In this document: piece after piece, positions 44,451 to 53,721 of the stretch
How the letters are laid out: each line of letters begins with the position of its first letter
Position numbering within the stretch: the stretch's first letter is position 1
Assembly (NCBI GenBank): GCA_017163975.1
Contig: JAFFSR010000035.1
Location: 620,001-684,000 of the forward strand
Direction of reading: 5' to 3'
Source of the DNA: Anastatus disparis
Taxonomy: Eukaryota; Arthropoda; Insecta; Hymenoptera; Eupelmidae
Length of the DNA stretch: 64,000 bases
Position numbers and translations under genes: made by a program
The notes under the pieces: generated by a model
What the model was told of the DNA's origin: nothing
Database searches by the model: none
Seen by the model: only the letters and a program-made list of their open reading frames with translations

Positions 44451-45154
44451 ATGGAAGATAGTTTCACTTTGAGTCTTTCAGGCAAATTTTCTGTCTTAAA
44501 AGCGCAATATTTTCCTTCAATAGAACTACCACAGCATAAGAATTTTGTTTTGGGTTTAGTTGAACTTTTAACATTCAACTCGATTCCCAATGTTGACGAT
44601 TCGAATAATAAACTTTATATAAACGGTGAGAAGATTATTACTATTCCTACAGGCAGTTATGAAATTGATCCTATCAATCAATTTTTGGAAAAAAATCTGA
44701 AACCTAAAGAAATCGAGTTTTCCTTGAAAGCTAACAACAATACTCTCAGAAGTGAGATTTATTGCTGTCATCAGATAGATCTTAGAACTCGTGATTCAAT
44801 AGGCAGGATTCAATAGGCAGTCTTCTCGGTTTCACTCGTCGCGTTCTTCATGAAGACATTCATCACAGCTTTGATTTACCTGTGAAGATATTGAAAATAA
44901 ATGCACTCAGAGTAGAGTGTAATATTACTACAGGTGCTTACATCAACGACAAAAAAGTTCACACGATCCATGAGTTTTTCCCAAAAATTTCTCCAGGATA
45001 TAAAATCATAGAAGTTCCATCGCATGTCATATATTTACCACCCAATGTTAAGAGTATAGATCATCTTCAAATCCGAATCGCTGATCAAGACGGAAATTTA
45101 GTGAATTTCCGAGGAGAGGAAATTACTATTAGACTTGATATAAAATCTGTATAA
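44451..45154 (+). pseudogene. Penton-like minor capsid protein
   Basis: The first block 44,451-44,816 begins MEDSFTLSLSGKFSVLKA and carries VLGLVELLTFNSIPNVDD and TIPTGSYEIDPI. A 14-bp tandem duplication at ~44,790-44,817 (GATTCAATAGGCAG twice) shifts the frame. The rest is open at 44,818-45,154 (LLGFTRRVLHEDIHHS, GYKIIEVPSHVIYLPP, ending IRLDIKSV). The beta-rich pattern and position before the major capsid gene fit the single jelly-roll penton of Polintons. Total is ~230 codons. Confidence 0.75.
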
Positions 45155-45330
45155 TGGGAATCGTTTACAATTCAAGTGTGCATATAAGTAAGCCATCATG
45201 TCAACCCACCATCAGTCGTCCAAAGGTACTCAAACCGTTAAGACGGAAGAGCATCCAGTTTCTCAAAAGCATAGGTCTCAAAGTACGTGGAAAAAGATAA
45301 ATTGTATCATTCTCTGCTGCTTCCAGAAAA

Positions 45331-46573
45331 ATGGACGAAATTCTAAGCATTCAATCAAATGTCGCATTCGATGAGTCTATTGCTCATTATGAGGTTCACG
45401 CCCATCAACCATACTCCACATTAAGTTTCAAGAACAGTGATGAAATTCGTATTTCTATTCAGCATCAAGATTTATGCCTCTTACCATCATGTAGTTACAT
45501 CCATCTATGCGGAAAATTACAAAAACCAGATGGACAAGCAGCAACTAAAACTAATTTCGTTAACAATAGCATTTGTCATCTGTTTGATGAAATTCGATAT
45601 GAACTTGATGCTGTAGAGGTAGATAAAAGTAAAAATGTTGGTTTGAGTAGTCTTATGAAGGGATGCACTTCATTTAATCCAAATCAGACTCTAACATTAG
45701 AAAATGCAAGCTGGCTTGGTGTTGAAGAAGGAAACAAAACAATTATAGATGATCATGGAAATTTTGACGTTTCTATCCCTCTAAGTATGATTTTAGGCTT
45801 CGCAGAAGATTACAAGAAAATTGTTGTTAATATGAAGCATGAACTCATTCTCACAAGATCAAGAAATGACCTGAATGTTATAATACAGGAAAGTACTGTA
45901 GCCAACAATGTAACCACATATGAAACTTATCAAATAAAAATATCAAAGATAGAGTGATTAATGCTATATGTTATTGCATCAGATAAACAAAAAATCCAGC
46001 TGTTAAATTTCATTAGCAAAGATAATCCTATTTCTATGAGTTTTCGATCTTGGGAGTTATTTAAATATCCTCTTCTTCCAACAACAAATAAACACGTCTG
46101 GACGGTAAAAACTTCAAATCAATTGGAGAAACCACGTTTCGTGATTCTTGGATTACAATCGGGGAAAAAAAGGTTCAAAAACTAAAAATGCCAGTCGCTT
46201 TGCCCACTATAATATTAGTAATGTGAGACTTTTCTTAAATTCGCAATATTATCCGTATAATAATCTCAATCTTGACATATCTAAGAATCAGTTTGCTATT
46301 CTCTATGATATGTATGCTAATTTTTAGAAAAGCTATTACGAAAGAGATCCACAGATATTGTTGACAAAGTCTCAGTTTATCAACTTTGAACCACTCATAG
46401 TTATTGACTGTTCACGACAATACGGATCTCTAAAGAGCGCTCCTGTCGATGTACGTCTAGAATTTGAGTCTCAAACTGACTTGCCAGCTAATACTTCAGC
46501 TTATTGCATGATCTTACACGATCGCATCGTTCAGTACAATCCTATTAGTGGAGATGTTCGGAAGCTTGTCTGA
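45331..46573 (+). pseudogene. Polinton major capsid protein (double jelly roll)
   Basis: Open blocks: 45,331-45,957 (DEILSIQSNVAFDESIAHYE, LLPSCSYIHLCGKLQ, DEIRYELDAVEVDKSKNVGL), a TGA at 45,955-45,957, then 45,961-46,185 in the same frame. After an A-run frameshift near 46,165 the frame continues (FLNSQYYPYNNLNLDISKNQ, LIVIDCSRQYGSLK, AYCMILHDRIVQYNP) to the stop at 46,573, with one further stop near 46,325. Total ~410 codons, close to the usual length. NSQYYPY and DCSRQ are typical of this family. It builds the icosahedral shell. It is disabled but recent. Confidence 0.88.
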
Positions 46574-46612
46574 ATTATCTTCACTTTTACGTGAAAAAAT
46601 TAATATTTCAAA

Positions 46613-47084
46613 ATGGAATATGCGGTATACATGATTGGTTTTAAGCAAATGGGTGGTGAATATGTTCTAAAGGAAATAGCAATCATTCCTTTCAACGACA
46701 GCGGTGATCCCATTGTTCATCTATTCAAAAAACCTTTTTCATGGAAAAGGCTCTCTGATGAATTGCAAGAAGAAAACATTCGACTCAAACATAATCATGG
46801 AATAGCCTGGAACACTGATGGACTAGATTACTCTCAAATTGCAAACTTACTCCGTGAATATTTACATGATGCTACAAAAATTTTTGTTATTAATGAATTC
46901 AAACGAAAATGGTTACTAAGATTCAAATTTTCCGTTGATAATCAATGAATACGGATATCTATTAAAGCCATCTTTCAAATGTGTTACTGTGTGTACAAAC
47001 CATAATCCAATTCATAAGACTGTCTGTGCACTGCACAATGTCAAACTCATGAAATTATTCTATCTTTCACAAAACCATTTGTAA
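46613..47084 (+). pseudogene. Polinton accessory protein, second paralogue
   Basis: ATG at 46,613. The block to 46,948 has YAVYMIGFKQMGGEYVLKE, HLFKKPFSWKRLS, LKHNHGIAWNTDGLDYSQI and TKIFVINEFKRKWL. A one-base shift near 46,945 leads to a Cys/His tail (TVCTNHNPIHKTVCALHN) ending at 47,084. The same motif order occurs in the spliced minus-strand gene at 34,565-35,340. The family is common in insect Polintons but uncharacterised. It is the last gene before the right terminal repeat. Confidence 0.7.
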
Positions 47085-47116
47085 GAAAAAAAAAGTTGAA
47101 AAAAAGTAGAAAACAC

Positions 47117-47254
47117 TATAGGCATCCTAGATCACATTCGGATTCTAAAACACTTGGAGGAGGGAGGGGGTGTGCTATGATACGTACGGGCTCTAACACA
47201 CCTTGGGGCTGTGCTAGAATCCGGGTGTGCTAGAACGCCTATAGCCTATCTACT
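47117..47254. repeat. Polinton right terminal inverted repeat
   Basis: Inverted relative to 30,767-30,880. Internal duplication: two variants of a TCTAACACACCTTGG / TCTAAAACACTTGGAGG motif and two TATAGGC boxes (47,119 and 47,240). Confidence 0.88.
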
Positions 47255-47397
47255 ATTTTCATTAAGAAAAACGAGCTTATATAATTATATAATTACTTAT
47301 ATAATTAAATTTTAAAATTATTAAGAAAACACAGAATGTAAAAAATATAAATAAAGTAATAGAAAATATTAAAACAATAGAAAAAATTTTTTTTAAG

Positions 47398-47482
47398 TAG
47401 TCCTAACCGGGAGTTGAACTTACGCACCCAAAAGGAAAAGCGCGAACATTTCGCGCTGGACCAAAACATCTGCCTTCCGGTT
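47398..47482 (-). repeat. tRNA-like segment (SINE head candidate)
   Basis: The minus strand has a box-B-like AAGTTCAACTCCCGG and a strong stem GCGCGAA/TTCGCGC where an anticodon arm would be. The T-stem does not pair, so it is not a functional tRNA gene. It is probably a tRNA-derived SINE remnant. Confidence 0.45.
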
Positions 47483-47589
47483 GTTTGAAATGATTAAATT
47501 TTGAGTACAGAATTAATTATTAATAGTTTTAAAATTTAACAGGTTACATGCATAATGTCTGTTCCTTCTTGAAACAAGAAAAAAATATA

Positions 47590-47770
47590 AAAAGACATTC
47601 ACGCAACGTAAATATTTTAACGAAACTTGCGACATGAATGTGAATAATAGACTAACTGTCATTCGTGTCACGTTCAAAAAGAGAAGGTGACTTGAGCAAT
47701 GAGAAAATACAGCGTGAGCTATGAAAGAATATTAGAGTGGGGAGTTATCGAAGTATACCACGTGAGCCAT
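47590..47770. repeat. Inverted copy of the 21.87-kb dispersed repeat
   Basis: ACGCAACGTAAATATTTTAA, TACAGCGTGAGCTATGAAAG and GTGGGGAGTTATCGAAGTAT correspond, inverted and diverged, to 21,920-22,150. Confidence 0.55.
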
Positions 47771-48018
47771 CAGTGAACGCCGTTCATGCTTTATTTACTT
47801 ATCATACTAATACTATCTTTTTTAGCATAAGATAATCCAATACTGATAGAGCTTCTCATGCCTATCATATTTGTATCAATATAATGATGATTTTTCACGT
47901 GAAGTTTATATACTCACATAGATGACACTTTGCATGCTCTATTCGCATGAATTCTCTCCGTGCATCAATTAGACAATTTCATCCCTTGAAAATTGATAAG
48001 TTAATTTATTATGAACAT

Positions 48019-48246
48019 TTAACAGAGGGCCGAACTATCTATCTTTGTCTAATAGCGTTTTTCATTATTTATATAAACACCATCGGTTGTAGCGAGAAAA
48101 AAATAGTAGCCCCCGCTAGATATTAGTATAATAAGTAAATTTTGTAATAACAATCAAATTATTTTATCGCTTGGTTTTTGAATAATATGGGACCTACTAA
48201 CAAACTAGAATATAACCTATCTTATTTGGTAGGTCTCATATCATTA
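48019..48246. mobile_element. Half copy of the TTAA foldback
   Basis: TTAA at 48,019 is followed by CAGAGGGCCGAACTATCTATC. It matches the left arm and centre of the element at 39,254 (TAGCCCCCGCTAGATATTAG, GAATATAACCTATCTTATTT) and then stops after GGTAGGTCTC. The right arm is missing. Confidence 0.8.
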
Positions 48247-48378
48247 ATATAATAAAACAGCACTTTTTCGTTCCAGGAAAAACATGAATGGCGCTGTAGT
48301 AGCGGCACAGAAATATCAAGAAAAAAGTCCCATCCTCACTCTGTCTCTTTCACTCTCTCAAACATATGTAACAACGTA

Positions 48379-48638
48379 TACTGCCCTAAGAAAGAACGTC
48401 CTATCTGACAAAATTTTAAAATCGAGAAAATTAAGATTTTGTAAATCGTAGTTTTCGAATTCAGATGCTTTTTTGTAAATAGAACAAACTATTTTAGCGT
48501 TTTTTACAAAGCTAAAAAACATTTTGAGTCATTTTGAATCCGGCAACAGCTGCACGTCATGTTTATCTTTCTATTCATGCAAGAAAATGAAAAATTTAAA
48601 AAAGTGTAGATAGGACGTTTTTTCTTAGGAGGGCAGTA
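48379..48638. mobile_element. 260-bp MITE with TACTGCCC ends
   Basis: TACTGCCCTAAGAAAGAACG at the left pairs with CGTTTTTTCTTAGGAGGGCAGTA at the right. CCTATCT pairs with AGATAGG. TA at both ends suggests Tc1/mariner or IS630 ancestry. No ORF. Confidence 0.8.
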
Positions 48639-50041
48639 TACGTATACAGCGAAAAATTTAACTGCACTATTTATCTGTTTCTTTTTCTCTCTTTTATATA
48701 GATTATTAAAATTTGTTATTGATGATGAAGCATGAAATTACATAAACATTTTTATATGTATTGCAAATATTATTGACAAAAATTTAAATTTAATTATTTT
48801 ACTTTTTAATACACATACAAAATCATAAAATTTAGACGAATAAGTTTATTAATATTTTAAGAAATTGTCATTATTTTTTTTTATATTTTAATATCATGTA
48901 TGTAGTTTTATTGGTTCATTGTATATTAACTTATGTGAATATTTTCTTTATGAAATTTTAAACGATTTAAATCATTAACTCTAAAGGAAATTAGATTAGC
49001 CACGATTTTGCATCAAGTAAGCCTGTATTTTTATGACTATACAAAATTAAGTTTTATTTGATTATGTACAATTTAAATATAAAATTGATGTTTTAAAATC
49101 CTTGAATTATTGAAATTCAATGAAAACATCGCATTTGCATTTACGAAACTTTTCATTAAATTGTTTAAGCATTTGAGGGTTATAAAAAGAACTAATTTTT
49201 TATATTTACAAACAAAATAGCGTCTGAACTTTTGTAGATTTCATTTGAATTTTGAAATAAAATCTAATTTAGACTAAAAGAAAAGTTACAAATTTAAACT
49301 GACTTGATTCTATGCTCAATGCATTAAAAGAAATAAAGCAAACAAGACGATCTAATTTCTTTTTGGTAGCAGAGGTTTGTCCGTAGCGTCATCGCATGTT
49401 GAATGTGTGAAGAGTCAAAGGCGTTCTGCGGTCATTCGCGCTCACAAATTTGTTCCTTAATATTCAATAAACGCCGAAATAAAAAAAAAAGTATGTGGGG
49501 AACTTTCAGGACGGGTATAAGAAAAAATCGTATACGCCACGCGGGTCGATGACACAACTTCTTTCCTCCTTGCCTCCGGCTTGGGCGGCAATCTCACCCA
49601 TGAAAAAGTCGTGTTTTCGCCCCTAGTGGCGTAATATATTATTTAATTTCCTCACTTTCTGTTCATATTTGGTTTGTTTGGTTAAAAACATAATATTTCC
49701 ATACATTGAAATGAAAATAATCATGAGCCTCTATATTACTTTTATTGAGTGCAAACTACATAAGTGTTATATCAATATTTTAATAAACAATCCTCTTTTT
49801 AGATCTTTATTTGAATACACATATTGTTCATTTTTATTATAGTCAATAATCTACCAATTAAACGTACAAATTTTATATTTATTATTTTAAATTTATCGTA
49901 ATATTACAATTTAACAAATTTTACAAACATTTCTACAATGATTTATTTTAAATGAGATATACAATTTCTCTTACATTATTGCAGAATACAAATTGTGTAA
50001 AATTTCATAATAATTACGTTTATTCCAACATAAAAGTAATG
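48639..50041. other. Gene-free stretch with a GC-richer island
   Basis: Mostly AT-rich without supportable ORFs. At 49,370-49,630 GC content rises (GTCCGTAGCGTCATCGCATG, GTATACGCCACGCGGGTCGA, CCTCCGGCTTGGGCGGCAAT). I could not assign it to a gene or element. Confidence 0.5.
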
Positions 50042-50197
50042 TACACTCGACGGTAACATATTCTATGATAATTCTTTTTCCCACATTTACAAATTAACCA
50101 ATAAAAATGAGCGGACTGACGGAATCATCCAATAATGTCGCGTTATTTTAAAATCACAGAAAAAGAACTATCATAGAATATGTTTCCGTTGACTGTA
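50042..50197. mobile_element. 156-bp MITE
   Basis: TACACTCGACGGTAACATAT at the left matches, inverted, ATATGTTTCCGTTGACTGTA at the right. TTCTATGATAATTC continues the arm. TA ends and ~40-bp inverted repeats. No ORF. Confidence 0.8.
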
Positions 50198-50250
50198 CAA
50201 TATTAGTCTTTAAATAAATAAAACATCGAATAAAAAATATGATTTTCTCT

Positions 50251-51739
50251 TAGACCAGTCAATAAACCGAAAAAAAGTCTTATTTTGCCAAAATTAGTAA
50301 CTGGCAACGACCTATGCGATCATTTAAAAGATAGTCCGTAGATGTTTACTTATATGTTTTGGACTAGCAACTATGATTTATTAATTAGTTATTCACAAAT
50401 TAGTGCAAAAAAACGCGTTTTTTTTTGTTTTTGTTAATAAAACGAAAACTATTTGACAAATTACCATGGCGTTAATAAAAAAATTGTAGAGAATTGAATT
50501 ATCAACAAAACGAGAGGTCAAACGATCCGATCGGTTTATTAGAACCGAAGAATATTCGGAAAAACCGGAAAATTTTTCATTTTTTTTTTTAAATTTATAA
50601 TTCTGTTGTTTATGAATATTAAGAGCTGAAATTTGGCACAGAAGTAGATAATTATATCTACTTTTAACATGCCAAAGGCAGATACTATCGGATAATTAGT
50701 TTCTGTGCAATTGCAATATTTTTTTTCGGTATTCCTCCCTTCTTTACATTACCGATTAAGAACATCGCACATATGTTTTAAAAGGGTTTTCAAAACTAGA
50801 AACAATATACTATTAAACGTATATTCTGAGTTTTTATTAAAATTGTGTAAAAAGGGTGAAATATGCACTCGAACATCGACGTAAACGGTCGAGCGCGCGG
50901 TACACAGCAAAAAGTGGGGATGGAGGAGAAACGATATATATAGATATACTAGCGCGCGGCATAAAACGTTCAATTTTTTAACTGGCTTATCTTTGGCGAT
51001 TAATGCACTTATATTAAAGTGTTTTATTTATTAACTAGGGCATTTTTAACCGACGAATTTGATTTCATATTCAGATTTCACGAATAATGAAATCTAAAGG
51101 TATTTTACAGTTTCTCCTCCATCCCTACTTTTTGCTGTGTACCACGCGCTCGACCGTTTGCGTCGATGTTCGAGTACGTATTTCACCCTTTTTACACAAT
51201 TTTAATGAAAACTTAGAATATACGTTCAATAGTATATTGTTTCTAGTTTTCAAAACCCTTTTAAAAATGTATGTGCGACGTTCTCAATCGGTAATATAAA
51301 GAAGGGAGGAATACCGAAAAAAAAAATTGCAATTGCACAGAAACTAATTATCCGATAGTATCTGCCTTTAGCATGTTACACGTAGATATTAATATTAATA
51401 AACAACAAAATTATGAATTTAAAAAAAAAATGAAAAATTTTCCGATTTTTTCGAATTTTCTTCGGTTTTAATAAACCGATCGGATCGTTTGACCTCTCGT
51501 TTTGTTGATAATTCAATTCTCTACAACTTTCCCATAATTCGTCGAATAGTTTTCGTTTTTTTAGCAAAAACCAAAAAAAACGCATTTTTTTGCACTAATT
51601 TGTTAATAACTAATTAATAAATCATAGTTGCTAGTCCAATACATATAAGTAAACATCTACGGACTATCTTTTAAATGATCGCATAGGTCGTTTCCACTTA
51701 CTAATTTTGGCAGAACGAAACCTTATTTTGACTGGTCTA
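50251..51739. mobile_element. 1.5-kb palindromic foldback
   Basis: TAGACCAGTCAA at the left and TTGACTGGTCTA-like GACTGGTCTA at the right. Arms of ~650 bp pair throughout (CAACGACCTATGCGATCATT with its inverted partner at ~51,680; TACACAGCAAAAAGTGGGGA with TCCCTACTTTTTGCTGTGTA). Divergence is about 8-10%. The spacer near 50,950-51,100 is unpaired. TA ends. Short frames on the arms are not genes. Confidence 0.85.
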
Positions 51740-51784
51740 TCTGTCTATAATTTGCAGTATGTATAAAAATTTTTACTTTTACAA

Positions 51785-51965
51785 TGGACTATAATATAAA
51801 TGCAAATATTATGTATGTATATGTGCTTATGTGTATATGTGTATGTGTATGTATATGTGTGAATCTGTTTATGTGCATGAGTGTATGTGTGTATGTGTTT
51901 ATGCGTATGAGTGTATGTGTTTATATGCATGTGTGTATGTGACATGTATTTGTGAAAATGTACAT
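51785..51965. repeat. Degenerate (GTATGT)n microsatellite
   Basis: Alternating TATG/TGTG units. The Tyr/Thr/His-rich and Tyr/Met/Cys-rich frames on either strand are repeat translations. Confidence 0.9.
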
Positions 51966-51982
51966 AGACATATATATATAGT

Positions 51983-53084
51983 GCAAAATAATACTTTTTT
52001 AAAAAAGTGGTCGCGCATGGGTCACTGATTTTGCTGGCAAAAAATTTCGTCAATTTCGTTCAATTTTTTAATTTTCTAATTTGTTTAAACAATATTGCCA
52101 TTAAAAATGTAGCCATATCCGTGACCATCATGTGTCGAAATTTTTTAAAAAGGTATTGGAATATTCCATTAACATTGGTACTTTTTGCCATTTTTGTAAT
52201 ATGTTAAACTGCTTTTCAGGGTGTCGATAAGAATTCGACCCGAATTGGATTAATTTTATTTAAAAAAGCTGAAAATCTAGCTATTTATAGATTTTACTAT
52301 AAAAGATGGAGTTATCTTCTTTATGAAATAGCTTGAAAGTCGCTAGCAGTGAAAAATTCAAAATAATACGTAAGCATCAATTTTGAGCGATTTTCGCAAA
52401 AATACTGATTTTTATATCTTTGAAGCCTATAGAAATAACCAAATAACTATGACCAAAATATTTTTCCGCTATTGTATATAATATAAACTAACTTTAAACG
52501 TTTGGTTCATCAAAAAATATTTTGCTAAGACCGAGTAATAGATACTTGAAAATCGCAAAAAACGCGATTTTTCCTAAATTCACTATCTTTAACATCTCAT
52601 ATCTCGGCCAATTTTCAACGAAATTGAATTCGCCAGGATAAACAAAATTGTTTTTTTTCTAGAGAAATCGAACTCATTTCGCAGAATTGTAAAAAGTTGA
52701 GAGGGGAAGATGCTACGATCATTCAAAGGTACGTGAAATAGCAAAATAACAAGCTTTGTTCAAAGTGATGTCGTCTGGCTCATAAATTATAAAATTAAAT
52801 TCAGCAAATCAATTCTTAAAGCTCTTTTCATAAGCTAAAAAATGCAGCCTGTGGAATTAAAAAATGTTAAAAACTCGAATATTGGCAGCATTTTGAAAAA
52901 GAGTGAAAAACAGCCAAAAAAGCCGATTTTTTGACTTTTAAAAGGCGATATCTTGGCATGTTTTGCACTTAGAGAGCTGAAATTCTGCACAGATTCCTAA
53001 CTTTAATAATACTAAAACATATCTGAAAGCCAGCAAAATCAGTGACCCACGTGCGACCACTTTTTTAAAAAAGCATTATTTTGC
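51983..53084. mobile_element. 1.1-kb non-autonomous element with 60-bp inverted ends
   Basis: GCAAAATAATACTTTTTTAA through GGGTCACTGATTTTGCTGGC at the left. The same sequence lies inverted at 53,020-53,084. The interior is not palindromic and has no long ORF. It lies between TA-rich flanks, immediately before the LTR at 53,096. Confidence 0.75.
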
Positions 53085-53095
53085 CCCATATATAT

Positions 53096-53721
53096 TGTTA
53101 CGTTTTTACGTATATGTATATTTATATTTAATTATAAGGTAGTAGGTATCTTTTGTATCACGACTAATCTTGGTAAACCCAAGCAGTCAGTTTGCGTGAA
53201 GAATTAAATAAATACTCAGTAATTATGATATAAATATAAGTTTATTAATACTTTCGTCGAGAGAGATATGTCCTATTATTATTGCGTCGCCTAATACGTT
53301 CCTTGCTGCTTGCTTCGATCGGGCGGACTCCCGTCATTCTTGGCTGAAGGTTGGTTGCTTACTCTCTCTACATCTCTCTATTGATGGTCTACTGACTGCC
53401 TCCTCGTGGGATGTCCGGCTGTATTTATACTCGCCAAATTCGTTGTTTCCACGTGCCTATCCTTCTGGAATATTCGTTATTGATTGGAATTTGCTGATTG
53501 GCCCGTCAGCGATTTTTCGTTCTGGTCTTAACCTGTTGCTGGGTGGTCAGCTCTTTTTCTATGGTGCTCGACTTTTTCCGTTGTTTCCAGGCAGGTTATA
53601 ACTTGTTAGTATGACGGTCAGCGTTTTCTGTCTTTACTTGTTGGAACGTGTATTCGTCGCATTCTTTGTATATTGCTGATATTAATTTGTATTTATTTTA
53701 TAGGATATAGAATCCGTAACA
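53096..53721 (-). mobile_element. LTR (626 bp) of a gypsy-like retrotransposon, minus orientation
   Basis: TGTTACG...CGTAACA ends form a short inverted repeat. On the minus strand, TATAAATA (plus 53,422-53,429) is followed ~33 bp later by TCAGT (plus 53,391-53,395). AATAAA follows (plus 53,241-53,246). This U3-R-U5 order fixes the orientation. The sequence upstream of it in that orientation is ATACCACGGCCTCAGACG. An oppositely oriented copy of its first 51 bp starts at 63,950. Confidence 0.8.

Larger units (their letters stand above)
30767..47254. mobile_element. Complete Polinton/Maverick element (16.5 kb)
   Basis: Starts AGTAGATAGGCTATAGGC and ends with the inverted GCCTATAGCCTATCTACT. It is flanked by a perfect 6-bp duplication ATTTTC (30,761-30,766 and 47,255-47,260). 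AG...CT ends and 6-bp duplications are the hallmark of Polinton integration. It encodes PolB, chromodomain integrase, packaging ATPase, adenovirus-type protease, PLA2 minor capsid, penton-like and major capsid proteins, plus accessory genes. Two TTAA elements are nested at 31,830 and 39,254. PolB has lost a middle section and most genes carry stops or frameshifts, so the copy looks dead but complete at its ends. Confidence 0.95.

Noticed and set aside
47398..47482. Functional tRNA gene
   Set aside because: Box B is recognisable but the T-stem and acceptor stem do not pair.
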